NCBI RefSeq assembly: GCF_017826695.1
Contig: NZ_JAFFZW010000012.1
Location: 1-64,000, forward strand
Direction of reading: 5' to 3'
DNA from: Pseudomonas alliivorans
Lineage (GTDB): Bacteria; Pseudomonadota; Gammaproteobacteria; Pseudomonadales; Pseudomonadaceae
Length of the DNA: 64,000 bases
Shown: positions 50,346 through 60,644 of the stretch, one piece after another
Numbering within the stretch: position 1 is the stretch's first letter
Layout of the letters: each line of letters starts with the position of its first letter
Made by a program: the position numbers and the translations under genes
Notes under the pieces: model-generated
Told to the model about the DNA's origin: nothing
Databases searched by the model: none
The model's input: only the letters and a program-made list of their open reading frames with translations

Positions 50346-52073
50346 TCAAAGGGTCTCTGATCCGGTCAAGCGCCGCAGGGTGCTGCGCAGAATAGGGCTG
50401 TCGGGTTGCTGTTCCAGGGCCTTGGCCCAGACTTTGCGGGCTTCGCTCTGTTGGCCTTTGGCCCAGAGCACTTCACCCAGGTGAGCGGCAACTTCGTGGT
50501 CGGGGAAGCGTTCGAGGGCCTTGCGCAGCAGGCGTTCGGCCTCGTCCAGATTACCCATTCGATAATTGACCCAGCCAAGGCTGTCGAGAACGGCCGGATC
50601 ATCGGGGTTTATCGAGTGAGCCTTTTCGATCAGCGCTCTGGCCTCGGCGTAGCGCGTGGTCCGGTCTGAAAGTGTATAGCCCAGCGCATTGAGGGCCATG
50701 GCGTTTTCAGGCTCGCGCTTGATGATGGCGCGCAGATCCTTTTCCATCTGCGCCAGGTCGTTGCGCTTCTCGGCGAGCATCGCCCGGGTGTACAGCAGAT
50801 TGATGTCGTCAGGGTATTGTTTGAGCGCCTTGCTCAGGACCTGCCAACCGCGGTCAGCATGATCATTGCTGGTCAACGTTTCGGCTTCGATCAGATAAAG
50901 CTGTATGGCATATTCGGGCTGAGCGTCGCGGGCTTCGGCCAGACGCTTGGACGCTTCTGCCGCGTTGCCATTGCTGATCAGGATGTCGCTCTGGCGCAAT
51001 TGCGCTGTCAGGAAGTCTGTACCCGGTCCGACCTGCGCATATTCGTCCAGCGCACTTTGCGGATCATCGCGTTCCTCATGAATGCGGCCCAGATTCAGGT
51101 GCGCCGAATCGACGTGGGCACCGCGAGCGATCAGCTCTTCCAGATAACCTGCCGCTTCATCCCAGGCCTTGGCTTCCAGACAGACCAGTGCCAGTGAAAA
51201 GCGCAGGTCATCGTCTTCTGGATACTGTTGCAGAAGGCTGGAGAACTGCGCTTTTGCGTCATTCATGCGGTTCTGTTCCACCAGCATGCGGGCATAGGTC
51301 AGGCGCAGGCGCTTGTCTTCGGGGTATTTCTTGATGCTTTTTTCAAGGATCGGCAGTGCTTCCTTGCCGCGACCCATGCTTTGCAGCAGGCGGGTGCGCA
51401 GCAGGATTGGCGCGACTTCGCCTTCCTTGGGAGGATTGTCTTCCAGCAGCTTGAGCGATTGTTCGGAGTCGCCGTTCTGTTGAAGCAGCAGAGCCTTGCC
51501 GAAGATCAGCTGGCCGTTATTCGGGTATTTGCCCAGCAGCCGGTCAAAGCTTTTGAGCAGACCGTTACGCGTATCCGAATCGGTTTCCGCGGCGGAGAGC
51601 GCCAGAAAATCGAAATGCGTGTCGCCCTGACCCTGCAGAACCTTCTCCATGTAAGCCATGGAGTCGTCATAGCGGCCCGAGCGCGCCAGTTGAATGGCGG
51701 CGGCCCGTTGCGCCTCGAGGTTCTTCGAATCGTTTCTAGCCCAGATCAGCGCGGTGTCCAGCGCCGACTGGTCGGCACCCATGTACTCGGCGATGCGATA
51801 GGCGCGTTCGGAAACCCCGGGATCCTGAGTCTTGATCGCCTGGGTCACGTAGTTGTCCAGGGCGATGTCGAAACGGTTGCGTTGCCCAGCCAGTTCCGCG
51901 CTCAGCAGGCTGACGAGGGTCTCCTGAGTGAACGAACCGTAAACCTGCGGCTTGGTTTCAGGCGCGGGAGGGGTGTCTTTCTGCGCAGTATCAGGCTGCG
52001 ACGCAACGGGGGTCATGGACTGACAGCCGCCTAGAAAGGCCAGGGCGAGGAACAACGCGGAGAATCTATTCAT
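50346..52073 (-). CDS. TPR-repeat outer-membrane lipoprotein
   Basis: The 575-residue lipoprotein starts at ATG 52073 ([20 protein letters not shown]), whose lipobox LGGC marks the acylated Cys; a start at 52160 would bury the signal peptide. At least eight tetratricopeptide-like repeats run from about residue 60 to the end, for example [14 protein letters not shown] and [20 protein letters not shown]. It is the conserved neighbour of lolB and hemA in pseudomonads. It probably scaffolds envelope proteins; its partner is unknown. Confidence 0.87.
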   Translation of the reverse strand: MNRFSALFLALAFLGGCQSMTPVASQPDTAQKDTPPAPETKPQVYGSFTQETLVSLLSAELAGQRNRFDIALDNYVTQAIKTQDPGVSERAYRIAEYMGADQSALDTALIWARNDSKNLEAQRAAAIQLARSGRYDDSMAYMEKVLQGQGDTHFDFLALSAAETDSDTRNGLLKSFDRLLGKYPNNGQLIFGKALLLQQNGDSEQSLKLLEDNPPKEGEVAPILLRTRLLQSMGRGKEALPILEKSIKKYPEDKRLRLTYARMLVEQNRMNDAKAQFSSLLQQYPEDDDLRFSLALVCLEAKAWDEAAGYLEELIARGAHVDSAHLNLGRIHEERDDPQSALDEYAQVGPGTDFLTAQLRQSDILISNGNAAEASKRLAEARDAQPEYAIQLYLIEAETLTSNDHADRGWQVLSKALKQYPDDINLLYTRAMLAEKRNDLAQMEKDLRAIIKREPENAMALNALGYTLSDRTTRYAEARALIEKAHSINPDDPAVLDSLGWVNYRMGNLDEAERLLRKALERFPDHEVAAHLGEVLWAKGQQSEARKVWAKALEQQPDSPILRSTLRRLTGSETL

Positions 52074-52299
52074 ATATAAGAAGGGCGGCTTACCTGCGGT
52101 TTGGATCATCATGACACAAGGCTGTTGGCAAACCCACAGCCGTCGGAAAAAGTACTTCAATGCTTATTTTAGCGGTGCTGCAGACCTGCACAGGCGGCCT
52201 GCGATGAGCGATTCTAGTGGGACAATAATATGCGGTGGTTGTTCTGAGCTTATTGAAGTAGGACAATTGCCGGCTTCATGTCACAACCAGCGACCCTGA

Positions 52300-53577
52300 A
52301 TGGCCTTCCTTGCACTTGGCATCAACCATAAGACCGCCTCGGTCGACGTTCGCGAGCGCGTGGCATTTACGCCCGAACAGTTGGTTGAGGCCCTGCAGCA
52401 GCTGTGTCGCCTGACGCATAGCCGTGAAGCGGCGATCCTCTCGACCTGTAATCGCAGTGAGCTGTACATCGAACACGATGAGCTTGCGGCCGACCAGATT
52501 CTGGCCTGGCTCGCCGATTATCATCATCTGAGCCTGGATGAGCTGCGCGCCAGCGCCTATGTCCACGAGGATGACGACGCTGTGCGGCACATGATGCGGG
52601 TCGCGTCGGGTCTGGATTCTCTGGTATTGGGTGAGCCGCAGATTCTCGGCCAGATGAAATCGGCGTACGCTGTCGCCCGCGAGGCAGGTACCGTCGGTCC
52701 GTTGCTCGGCCGACTGTTCCAGGCCACGTTCAGTGCTGCCAAACAGGTGCGCACGGACACCGCCATTGGCGAGAACCCGGTATCGGTAGCGTTCGCCGCC
52801 GTCAGTCTGGCCAAACAGATTTTCAGCGATCTGCAGCGCAGTCAGGCGTTGCTGATCGGCGCGGGCGAGACCATCACGCTGGTTGCCCGGCATTTGCATG
52901 ACCTTGGCGTCAAACGCATCGTGGTCGCCAACCGTACGCTGGAGCGCGCGAGTATTCTGGCCGCCGAGTTCGGTGCCCACGCGGTGTTGCTGTCGGATAT
53001 TCCCGCCGAGCTTGTCAACAGTGACATTGTGATCAGCTCTACGGCCAGCCAGTTGCCGATCCTGGGCAAGGGCGCTGTTGAAAGTGCGCTGAAGCTGCGC
53101 AAGCACAAGCCGATCTTCATGGTCGATATTGCCGTACCCCGGGATATCGAACCGGAAGTCGGCGAACTGGATGACGTGTATCTGTACAGCGTCGATGACC
53201 TGCATGAAGTCGTCGCCGAGAATCTCAAGAGTCGTCAGGGGGCGGCGCTGGCGGCTGAACAGTTGGTCAGTGCCGGAGCCGAGGACTTCATGTCCCGCCT
53301 GCGCGAACTGGCGGCGGTCGATGTGCTGCGCGCCTATCGTCAGCAGAGCGAGCGGCTGCGGGACGAAGAGCTGAGCAAGGCCCAGCGCATGCTCGCCAAC
53401 GGCAGCAATGCCGAAGAGGTGCTGGTGCAACTGGCGCGCGGTCTGACCAACAAATTGCTGCACGCCCCGAGCGTTCAGCTCAAGAAGCTGTCTGCCGAAG
53501 GCCGCGTCGATGCGCTGGCCATGGCTCAGGAACTTTTTGCCCTCGGTGAGGGCTCGACGGATAAAACCCCGCAATGA
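52300..53577 (+). CDS. hemA: Glutamyl-tRNA reductase
   Basis: This 425-residue NADPH enzyme commits glutamyl-tRNA to tetrapyrrole synthesis. [12 protein letters not shown] carries the catalytic Cys. The domain with [13 protein letters not shown] and the GAGETI Rossmann motif follow, and the C-terminal dimerisation helix closes the protein. It overlaps prfA by 4 bp and is divergent from the TPR lipoprotein gene. Confidence 0.97.
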   Translation: MAFLALGINHKTASVDVRERVAFTPEQLVEALQQLCRLTHSREAAILSTCNRSELYIEHDELAADQILAWLADYHHLSLDELRASAYVHEDDDAVRHMMRVASGLDSLVLGEPQILGQMKSAYAVAREAGTVGPLLGRLFQATFSAAKQVRTDTAIGENPVSVAFAAVSLAKQIFSDLQRSQALLIGAGETITLVARHLHDLGVKRIVVANRTLERASILAAEFGAHAVLLSDIPAELVNSDIVISSTASQLPILGKGAVESALKLRKHKPIFMVDIAVPRDIEPEVGELDDVYLYSVDDLHEVVAENLKSRQGAALAAEQLVSAGAEDFMSRLRELAAVDVLRAYRQQSERLRDEELSKAQRMLANGSNAEEVLVQLARGLTNKLLHAPSVQLKKLSAEGRVDALAMAQELFALGEGSTDKTPQ

Positions 53578-54656
53578 AAGCTTCACTGCTCAACAAGCTG
53601 GATGTGCTCAGCGACCGCTTCGAGGAACTGACTGCGCTGCTGGGCGACGCAGAGGTCATCAGCGATCAGACCAAATTTCGCGCCTATTCTCGTGAATACG
53701 CCGAGGTAGAGCCTGTTATTGCGCTTTACAATCAGCGCATCAAGCTGGTGGCCGACCTTGAAGGTGCGCAGGCACTGCTCAAGGACAGTGATCCGGACAT
53801 GCGTGAAATGGCGGTCGAAGAAGTTCGGGAGACCAAACTGCAGCTTGTCGAGCTGGAGGCTGAGTTGCAGCGCATGCTGCTGCCCAGGGACCCTAACGAT
53901 GGCCGTAACGTGTTTCTGGAAATACGCGCTGGCACCGGCGGTGACGAGGCGGCGATTTTCTCCGGCGACCTGTTTCGCATGTATTCGCGTTACGCCGAGC
54001 GGCGTGGCTGGCGCGTGGAAGTGCTGTCCGAGAACGAAGGCGAGCATGGCGGCTACAAGGAAGTCATTGCCCGCGTCGAAGGCGAGAACGTTTACGGCAA
54101 GCTGAAATTCGAGTCCGGGGCGCATCGCGTGCAGCGCGTGCCCGAAACCGAATCCCAGGGCCGCATTCATACGTCTGCCTGCACGGTGGCGGTGTTGCCG
54201 GAGCCCGACGAGCAGCAGGCGATCGAGATCAATCCGGCTGACCTGCGTGTCGACACCTACCGTTCTTCCGGTGCCGGTGGTCAGCACGTCAACAAGACCG
54301 ACTCGGCCATCCGCATCACCCACTTGCCGTCAGGTATCGTTGTGGAGTGCCAGGAAGAGCGTTCGCAGCACAAGAACAGGGCGCGTGCGATGTCCTGGTT
54401 ATCTGCCAAACTCAATGACCAGCAGACCAGTGCCGCTGCCAATGCGATTGCCAGCGAGCGCAAGCTGCTGGTGGGCTCCGGTGATCGCTCTGAGCGTATT
54501 CGCACGTATAATTTTCCTCAGGGGCGAGTAACGGATCACCGCGTGAACCTGACCCTGTATTCGCTGGATGAAGTCATGGCCGGTGGAGTCGATGCAGTGA
54601 TAGAGCCGCTACTCGCTGAATATCAGGCTGATCAACTTGCGGCACTGGGTGAGTAA
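53574..54656 (+). CDS. prfA: Peptide chain release factor 1
   Basis: This 360-residue RF1 terminates translation at UAA and UAG. The GGQ hydrolysis motif is in [20 protein letters not shown]. The N-terminus overlaps the hemA stop, and prmC, which methylates the GGQ glutamine, begins directly after the stop. This hemA-prfA-prmC order is conserved. Confidence 0.97.
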   Translation: MKASLLNKLDVLSDRFEELTALLGDAEVISDQTKFRAYSREYAEVEPVIALYNQRIKLVADLEGAQALLKDSDPDMREMAVEEVRETKLQLVELEAELQRMLLPRDPNDGRNVFLEIRAGTGGDEAAIFSGDLFRMYSRYAERRGWRVEVLSENEGEHGGYKEVIARVEGENVYGKLKFESGAHRVQRVPETESQGRIHTSACTVAVLPEPDEQQAIEINPADLRVDTYRSSGAGGQHVNKTDSAIRITHLPSGIVVECQEERSQHKNRARAMSWLSAKLNDQQTSAAANAIASERKLLVGSGDRSERIRTYNFPQGRVTDHRVNLTLYSLDEVMAGGVDAVIEPLLAEYQADQLAALGE

Positions 54657-55490
54657 ATGACCATCATCGCCAGCTTGTTAAGAAGCGCTGAGCTTCCCGA
54701 TTCCCCAACCGCCCGGCTGGACGCCGAGTTGCTGCTGGCCGCTGCCCTGGGTAAGCCCCGCAGCTTCCTGCACACCTGGCCCGAGCGTATTGTCAGCACC
54801 GAAGCGGCGCTGGCGTTCTCGGGGTTCTTGCAGCGTCGCCGTACCGGTGAGCCTGTCGCCTATATTCTGGGTCAGCAAGGCTTCTGGAAGCTCGACCTCG
54901 AAGTCGCGCCGCACACCCTGATTCCGCGCCCGGAGACTGAAATGCTGGTCGAGGCCGCGCTGGAACTGGTGCCTGCCTTCGCACCCGCCGAGGTGCTGGA
55001 CATGGGAACGGGCACCGGAGCCATCGGTCTGGCGTTGGCCAATGATCGTCAGCAATGGAAAATCACCGCCGTTGATCGTGTGCCTGAAGCCGTGGAACTG
55101 GCCGAGCGCAATCGCCAGCGCCTGCAACTGGACAATGCCGTGGTCATGAACAGCCACTGGTTCAGTGCGCTGGAAGGTCGGCAGTTCGATCTGATCATCA
55201 GCAATCCGCCCTATATCGCCGAAACTGATCCCCATCTTTCGGCCGGTGATGTGCGTTTCGAACCGAGCAGTGCGCTGACCGCAGGTCCCGACGGTCTGGA
55301 CGATCTGCGCACCATTATCAGCCAGGCACCCGATCACCTGAGTCCGGGCGGCTGGTTGTTGCTGGAACATGGCTATGATCAGGGCTCTGCGGTGCGGGAA
55401 TTGCTGATCCGTAGTGGCTTCGAGCGTATTCAGACCCGCCGTGATCTGGGTGAGCACGAGCGCATTACCTTCGGATGCATGCCGTGCTGA
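54657..55490 (+). CDS. prmC: Release-factor glutamine methyltransferase
   Basis: The 277-residue SAM enzyme methylates the GGQ glutamine of RF1 and RF2. Motif I is VLDMGTGTGAIGLALA and the catalytic NPPY is in IISNPPYIAE. It begins one base after the prfA stop, so the two are coupled. Confidence 0.96.
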   Translation: MTIIASLLRSAELPDSPTARLDAELLLAAALGKPRSFLHTWPERIVSTEAALAFSGFLQRRRTGEPVAYILGQQGFWKLDLEVAPHTLIPRPETEMLVEAALELVPAFAPAEVLDMGTGTGAIGLALANDRQQWKITAVDRVPEAVELAERNRQRLQLDNAVVMNSHWFSALEGRQFDLIISNPPYIAETDPHLSAGDVRFEPSSALTAGPDGLDDLRTIISQAPDHLSPGGWLLLEHGYDQGSAVRELLIRSGFERIQTRRDLGEHERITFGCMPC

Positions 55491-56254
55491 GTGATCAGGA
55501 ACTGCTGCGCTACAGCCGCCAGATTCTGCTGCAACACGTCGATATCGAAGGGCAATTGCGTCTCGGCAAAAGCCGTGCGCTGGTGGTCGGGCTTGGCGGG
55601 CTGGGTTCGCCGGTTGCGCTTTATCTTGCCGCTGCCGGGGTCGGAGAGCTGCACCTGGCCGACTTCGACACCGTCGACCTGACCAACCTGCAACGTCAGA
55701 TCATTCATGACACACAGAGCGTCGGCATGGCCAAGGTGGATTCTGCCATCGCCCGTCTGACCGCCATCAACCCGCAAATCAGTCTGGTCGCTCATCGTAA
55801 AGCGCTGGACGTTGATTCGTTGAGCGCTGCCGTACAGGCCGTGGATCTGGTCCTCGACTGCTCCGATAATTTTTCCACCCGCGAGGCGGTCAATGCAGCG
55901 TGCGTGAAGGCCGGCCGGCCGCTGGTCAGCGGCGCGGCCATTCGGCTCGAAGGACAGTTGTCGGTGTTCGATCCGCGGCGCAGCGAGAGCCCTTGCTACC
56001 ACTGTCTGTATGGGCATGGCAGCGAGGCCGAACTGACCTGCAGTGAGGCCGGTGTCATCGGCCCGCTGGTCGGACTGGTGGGCAGTCTGCAGGCGCTTGA
56101 AGCCTTGAAGTTGCTTGCAGGTTTTGGCGAGCCGATGGTGGGGCGTCTGTTGCTGATTGATGCCTTGACCACTCGTTTTCGAGAGCTGAAGGTCAAGCGT
56201 GACCCCGGTTGCAGCGTATGCGGTGCGGCGAACGGGCAGGGCGAGCATGTCTGA
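55475..56254 (+). CDS. moeB: Molybdopterin-synthase adenylyltransferase MoeB/ThiF-like
   Basis: This 259-residue E1-like enzyme activates the C-terminus of MoaD. The ATP site is [20 protein letters not shown]. The zinc-binding pairs are CYHC and CSVC. ATG 55475 overlaps prmC by 16 bp; a GTG at 55484 that overlaps the prmC stop would give the more usual N-terminus [12 protein letters not shown] and is a good alternative. Confidence 0.93.
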   Translation: MHAVLSDQELLRYSRQILLQHVDIEGQLRLGKSRALVVGLGGLGSPVALYLAAAGVGELHLADFDTVDLTNLQRQIIHDTQSVGMAKVDSAIARLTAINPQISLVAHRKALDVDSLSAAVQAVDLVLDCSDNFSTREAVNAACVKAGRPLVSGAAIRLEGQLSVFDPRRSESPCYHCLYGHGSEAELTCSEAGVIGPLVGLVGSLQALEALKLLAGFGEPMVGRLLLIDALTTRFRELKVKRDPGCSVCGAANGQGEHV

Positions 56255-57062
56255 CGTTCACATGAGCTATGGCTGCGACGCTCCGGTCGGGGTGTTCGAT
56301 TCCGGCGTCGGCGGTCTGTCGGTGCTGGGCGAGATTCGTCAGAGGCTGCCCCACGAATCGCTGATGTACCTGGCCGATTGCGGCCACATTCCATATGGCG
56401 AAAAAAGCTCCGAGTACATCATCGAGCGCTGCCTGACCATTGCCGGCTTCTTTCGCGAGCAGGGTGCCAAGGCGCTGGTCGTTGCATGCAACACCGCCAC
56501 GGCAGCAGGCGTTGCCCACATCCGTCAGGTATATCCGGACTGGCCCATCGTGGGCATGGAGCCTGCGGTCAAACCAGCGGCCGAGGCGACCCGCAGCGGC
56601 GTCGTGGGTGTTCTGGCAACGACCGGAACATTGCAGAGCGCCCGCTTCGCGGCCTTGCTCGACAGGTTTGCCAGTGATGTTCGTGTGGTGACCCAGCCGT
56701 GCCCGGGGCTGGTCGAACTGATTGAAACCGGTGATCTGCACAGCCCGCAGATTCGCCAGTTGCTCGGTCGCTACGTGGAACCGTTGTTGGCCGAGCGTTG
56801 CGACACGGTCATTCTGGGCTGCACGCATTACCCCTTCCTCAAACCGCTGTTGCAGCAAATGCTTCCCGAGTCGGTCGCCCTGATCGATACCGGTGCTGCG
56901 GTGGCGCGTCAGCTTGAGCGTCTTCTGGCCGCCAATGCGCTGCTCGCCCATGGAACTGCGCGCGAGACGTTGTACTGGTCCAGTGACGATCCTGAAAAAT
57001 TCAGAAAAGTCCTACGCAGCCTATGGAAAACGCCCAGTAATGTGAGAAGCTTCCATTTGTAA
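56247..57062 (+). CDS. murI: Glutamate racemase
   Basis: This 271-residue cofactor-independent racemase supplies D-glutamate for peptidoglycan. Catalytic Cys residues are in [10 protein letters not shown] and LGCTHYPFL. The phosphate/substrate loop [11 protein letters not shown] is near the N-terminus. I chose ATG 56247, which overlaps the moeB stop by 8 bp; the in-frame ATG at 56199 would overlap moeB much further. Confidence 0.95.
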   Translation: MSDVHMSYGCDAPVGVFDSGVGGLSVLGEIRQRLPHESLMYLADCGHIPYGEKSSEYIIERCLTIAGFFREQGAKALVVACNTATAAGVAHIRQVYPDWPIVGMEPAVKPAAEATRSGVVGVLATTGTLQSARFAALLDRFASDVRVVTQPCPGLVELIETGDLHSPQIRQLLGRYVEPLLAERCDTVILGCTHYPFLKPLLQQMLPESVALIDTGAAVARQLERLLAANALLAHGTARETLYWSSDDPEKFRKVLRSLWKTPSNVRSFHL

Positions 57063-57180
57063 AAAAAACGTGAAAAAAAATTGTTCCGGGGCTGAACTAA
57101 CGCCTCGTCTGCGATTTCTATAAACGCGACTGATCACAATTTCATACTGATAGCACTTCATACAATTTAGGGCGTTTCTC

Positions 57181-57699
57181 ATGAAGAGATTCTTTTGCAT
57201 GGCTGTTTTTTCAGCCATCCTGGCGGGGCAAGTTTCAATGGCGCAGGCTGATGGCGTCGAGTTTTCGGTCGGTCAGACCGGCGAATCGACCATGACCTAT
57301 CGTCTGGGCGTTCAATTTGATTGGGACAAGAGCTGGCTGCAAAGCGACGTGGGTCGTCTGACCGGTTACTGGGATGGTGCCTACACCTACTGGGACGGCA
57401 AGGATTACAAAGACAACCACAGTCTGTCGTTCTCTCCGGTTCTGGTCTATGAGTTCGCAGGCGGCAGCGTGAAGCCTTACATCGAGGCTGGTATCGGCGT
57501 TTCCGTGTTCTCGAACACTCAGGTTGAAGATCGCAAGTTCGGCTCTGCTTTCAACTTCGAAGACCGTGTCGGTTTCGGTCTGCGTTTCGCGGGCGGTCAT
57601 GAGGTCGGCATCCGTGCCACTCACTACTCCAACGCCGGCATCAAACAGCCAAACGATGGTATCGAGAGCTACGCATTGCACTACAAAATGCCGTTCTGA
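57181..57699 (+). CDS. pagL: Lipid A 3-O-deacylase PagL
   Basis: The 172-residue outer-membrane beta-barrel enzyme removes the 3-O-acyl chain of lipid A. A signal peptide ends after SMAQA. The catalytic triad is visible as His and Ser in ATHYSNAGI and Glu in GIESYALHYKM. The C-terminal residue is Phe, as in outer-membrane barrels. A 118-bp A-rich gap separates it from murI, so it probably has its own promoter. Confidence 0.92.
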   Translation: MKRFFCMAVFSAILAGQVSMAQADGVEFSVGQTGESTMTYRLGVQFDWDKSWLQSDVGRLTGYWDGAYTYWDGKDYKDNHSLSFSPVLVYEFAGGSVKPYIEAGIGVSVFSNTQVEDRKFGSAFNFEDRVGFGLRFAGGHEVGIRATHYSNAGIKQPNDGIESYALHYKMPF

Positions 57700-57747
57700 T
57701 TTCAAGCCTGATCGTGCCAATGTGCCGCATTGGCGCGCGTCCGGCAA

Positions 57748-57768
57748 GCTGCAGGTCTCACCTGCAGC
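57748..57768. terminator. Hairpin between pagL and ykgJ-like gene
   Basis: GCTGCAGGT (57748-57756) is perfectly complementary to ACCTGCAGC (57760-57768) around a CTC loop, between the convergent stops at 57699 and 57773. Another stem, GCCAATG/CATTGGC, lies at 57716-57734. Neither has a long T run. Confidence 0.55.
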
Positions 57769-57772
57769 GCCA

Positions 57773-58087
57773 TCAAAGATAAGCCGTCGCAATCCCCTTG
57801 CGTTCGTTCAGACAATCCTCCGCACCCGCCTCGAATTCCCGACAGATCAACGGTCGTTTCTCATAGATCGTGCACATCATCGTGTTGCGATCCAGCGCCG
57901 CGCACCAGCCGTCGTCCAGGCGCAGCATGACCTCGCCACCCCAGTCATCGGTATCGATATAGCGCTCGGGCACGCCTGTGTCGGTGATGAGCATCACCTC
58001 CAGTTGGCAGCAACAAGCCGCGCAGGTGGAGCATGTCACGGGTTCCTCGTCGATGACAGGTACGAGCGGGATGAGAGTGTCGTTCAG
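57773..58087 (-). CDS. YkgJ-family cysteine-cluster protein, probable CTG start
   Basis: This is a 104-residue zinc- or iron-binding protein with clustered cysteines: CSTCAACCC, then a single Cys in DGWCAALD, MMCTIYEKRPLICREFEAG, and a final Cys. The open frame has no ATG, GTG or TTG near the family's usual N-terminus. A CTG at 58087 (NDTLIPLVPVIDEE) has AGGAG 7 bases upstream and overlaps the upstream stop as CTGA, so it is the likely start. Last gene of the phr operon. Function is unknown. Confidence 0.78.
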   Translation of the reverse strand: MNDTLIPLVPVIDEEPVTCSTCAACCCQLEVMLITDTGVPERYIDTDDWGGEVMLRLDDGWCAALDRNTMMCTIYEKRPLICREFEAGAEDCLNERKGIATAYL

Positions 58088-58596
58088 AGGGAAGCTCCTG
58101 AGTGTCTGGCGCGCACGCTTGCTGCCAGCCACTGAAGCAGGGGGAACACAGCTGCCCAGATCAAGGCAAGCAGCGCCATGCTGGGCCAGAACCCGAGCGG
58201 AAGATGAACCTGCGCCAGTTGTGAGCCGGCATAGTAAGACATCGGGCCGCCAATAGCCCCCAGAACCGCCGCCCGCCAGATGGGCAGTGCTGTCCAGGCA
58301 AGGCAATGGTTGAGCGTGGTGCCCAGAACGGCCCACAACACAATCAGCCACAGCGGAATCAGATAACCGCCGGTTCCGAAATCGAAGACCCCAAGCGTCA
58401 TCAGCACACTGTCCAACACCATGCCCGCCAGCGTCACCAGCAATACCAGTCGCCCTTCGGCCGCCCATGAGCTGATCCACAGAAAATGAATCAGCAGTGC
58501 GCCGACGGCAATCAGCAGCCAGTAACTGTTGCTGCCCAGCACGCACGCGAACCAGCCCGCCTGGAACAGCAGCGCGTTGGCGACTGACTTAAGCAT
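58084..58596 (-). CDS. DUF2878-like membrane protein
   Basis: The 170-residue inner-membrane protein has about five helices (for example LLFQAGWFACVLGSNSYWLL and LLVTLAGMVLDSVLMTLGVF). It belongs to the DUF2878 type found beside cfa and DUF1365 genes. It overlaps cfa by 8 bp and ykgJ-like by 4 bp. Its function is not known; the context suggests membrane lipid modification or its protection. Confidence 0.82.
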   Translation of the reverse strand: MLKSVANALLFQAGWFACVLGSNSYWLLIAVGALLIHFLWISSWAAEGRLVLLVTLAGMVLDSVLMTLGVFDFGTGGYLIPLWLIVLWAVLGTTLNHCLAWTALPIWRAAVLGAIGGPMSYYAGSQLAQVHLPLGFWPSMALLALIWAAVFPLLQWLAASVRARHSGASL

Positions 58597-59857
58597 TGAA
58601 ACGCCCTAATAGCGGTTCGCGCAGGGCTTCGGGTTTGGCCAGCAACAGTTGAGCGGTGCCGATAGTGCGCTCCAGGAAGCCGCCTTCGCAGTAGCACAGG
58701 TAGAACTCCCACAACCGCAGGAAATACTCGTCATAGCCCAGTTCGGTCAGCCTGACGTGGGCGTGCCTGAAATTGTCGTACCACATGCGCAGCGTGCGCG
58801 CGTAATGCAGGCCGAAGTCTTCCATGTGCAGCAGATTCATGTCGGTGTCGGAGCCGACAATGTCGAGCATCTTCGCCACCGATGGCAGGGCACCGCCGGG
58901 AAAGATGTAACGCTGGATGAAGTCCACATTGCGCCTGGCCTGTGCGTAACGCTGTTCGCGAATGGTGATGGCCTGCAACAGCATCAGCCCGTCGCTCTTG
59001 AGCAGGTTGGCGCACTGCTTGAAGTAGGTGGGCAGAAACCGGTGGCCCACCGCTTCGATCATTTCGATGGACACCAGCTTGTCGTATTCGCCAGTCAGGT
59101 CGCGATAGTCGGTCAGCAGAAGCGTGACGCGATCTGTCAGGCCAAGCTCGTTCAGGCGTCGTTCGGTGTAGGCGAACTGCTCGGCCGACAGCGTCGTGGT
59201 GGTAACCCGGCATCCATATTGCTGCGCCGCATAGATGGCCATGCTGCCCCAGCCCGTACCGATTTCCAGCAGGTGATCGGTCGATTTGAGCGCCAGCTTC
59301 TGGCAGATACGTTCCAGCTTGTTCAACTGGGCCTGTTCCAGAGTGTCGTCCGGGTTCAGGAACTGGGCGGCGGAATACATCATCGTCGGGTCGAGGAATT
59401 GCTCGAACAGCGTGTTACCCAGGTCGTAATGGGCTGCGATATTTTTCTGCGAGCCTTTGCGCGTGTTGCGGTTCAGCCAGTGCAGGCCATGAATCACCGG
59501 GCGCGTCAGGCGGGCGAAACCGCCTTCCATGGCATCCAGCACATCCAGGTTGCTGACGAAGATTCTGACCACGGCGGTCAGGTCCGGCGTGGTCCAGTAA
59601 CCGTGGATGAACGCCTCGGCCGCACCGATCGAGCCGGTGCTGGCAATCATGCCCCAGGCAGCGGAATCCAGAACGTGCACCTCACCTTGAATCAGGGCGC
59701 CAGCCTTGCCGAATGTGAGGCGTTCGCCACCTTCGATAACGACCAGTTGACCATTGCGCAGGCCTGCCAGTTGTCGAAGCACACCTCGACGCAGGATGCT
59801 GGCGGTCAGGCTGTTGGTACCCAGATTGGCAGAAAAACTACTGCTACTGCTTTTCAT
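58589..59857 (-). CDS. cfa: Cyclopropane-fatty-acyl-phospholipid synthase family methyltransferase
   Basis: This 422-residue SAM-dependent enzyme acts on phospholipid acyl-chain double bonds. Visible are MMYSAAQFLNPDD, motif I LEIGTGWGSMAIYAAQ and IEMIEAVGHRFLPTYF. ATG 59857 (MKSSSSSFSANLGTNS) overlaps the DUF1365 gene by 14 bp. Because it is linked to DUF1365, an FAD oxidase-like protein and phr, it may belong to the stress or light-induced cfa group, possibly making methylated or furan fatty acids rather than plain cyclopropane chains (inference). Confidence 0.93.
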   Translation of the reverse strand: MKSSSSSFSANLGTNSLTASILRRGVLRQLAGLRNGQLVVIEGGERLTFGKAGALIQGEVHVLDSAAWGMIASTGSIGAAEAFIHGYWTTPDLTAVVRIFVSNLDVLDAMEGGFARLTRPVIHGLHWLNRNTRKGSQKNIAAHYDLGNTLFEQFLDPTMMYSAAQFLNPDDTLEQAQLNKLERICQKLALKSTDHLLEIGTGWGSMAIYAAQQYGCRVTTTTLSAEQFAYTERRLNELGLTDRVTLLLTDYRDLTGEYDKLVSIEMIEAVGHRFLPTYFKQCANLLKSDGLMLLQAITIREQRYAQARRNVDFIQRYIFPGGALPSVAKMLDIVGSDTDMNLLHMEDFGLHYARTLRMWYDNFRHAHVRLTELGYDEYFLRLWEFYLCYCEGGFLERTIGTAQLLLAKPEALREPLLGRFNA

Positions 59858-60644
59858 GGCGTGAATCCTTGGGTTGCGCGGCGGCAGCACGGTACTCGCC
59901 GTCGGCGGCCTGATGGGAAAAGATCGGTATGCGTTTGGCGAACAGGCGGATGGCCTGCCAATAAATCGCCAGACAGGTTTTTGCGGTCATCCAGGGAAAC
60001 GTGATCAGGTAGCGGTGCAGCGTTCGACGGCTCAGGCTCTGGCGCGTCAGGTTGAGCGTGGCGTCGAACATTTTCAGCTCGCCCTGCCAGTCGGCCATGT
60101 GCACGCCGATCCGTTCGGCGGGCTGGCTGAAGCTCATGCGGTATTCGAGGTCGCGAGGCAAAAACGGTGAAACATGAAAGGCCTTGGCCACGGCAAAATG
60201 TTGATGCCCTTCGCCATCGGCGGGCAATACATAGCTGTAACGTTCGCCCCACGGGGTGTTGGTGACTTCACACAAGATGGCGGCCAGCGTGCCGTCCGCT
60301 TCATGGCAATAGAAGAAGCTCACCGGATTGAACGACAGGCCCCAACTGCGCGCCTGGGTCAGCAGGCAGACGGAACCGGTTGGCGTGCGGCCCAGCGCAG
60401 CACTGACCCGCTCGCGCACGGCCTCGATCAGCGACAGACCTCGGCCTGTCAGTTCCGGCAGATAATCGCGTTCACGGAACGAAAACGGCGCAAAGCGTTT
60501 GCTCCCTGCCAGCGGCGATAGCCCGAGCACGCTGGCCTGTTCATCCAGATCCAGGTACAGCAGACCGATGCGATAGGTAAACGCATGCGATCGGGGAGCA
60601 AATCGCCGATGCGAGATCCAGCCGCTGTAAAGCGCGCTGTTCAC
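59844..60644 (-). CDS. DUF1365-family protein
   Basis: The 266-residue protein has the DUF1365 features: N-terminal FAPRSHAFTYRIGLLYLDLD, a central FNPVSFFYCHEADG and KAFHVSPFLPRDLEYRMSF. The start is GTG 60644, overlapping the upstream stop as GTGA; the frame continues upstream but within the FAD gene. The family is always near cfa-like genes and probably acts in fatty-acid modification. Biochemistry is unknown to me. Confidence 0.88.
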   Translation of the reverse strand: MNSALYSGWISHRRFAPRSHAFTYRIGLLYLDLDEQASVLGLSPLAGSKRFAPFSFRERDYLPELTGRGLSLIEAVRERVSAALGRTPTGSVCLLTQARSWGLSFNPVSFFYCHEADGTLAAILCEVTNTPWGERYSYVLPADGEGHQHFAVAKAFHVSPFLPRDLEYRMSFSQPAERIGVHMADWQGELKMFDATLNLTRQSLSRRTLHRYLITFPWMTAKTCLAIYWQAIRLFAKRIPIFSHQAADGEYRAAAAQPKDSRHEKQ

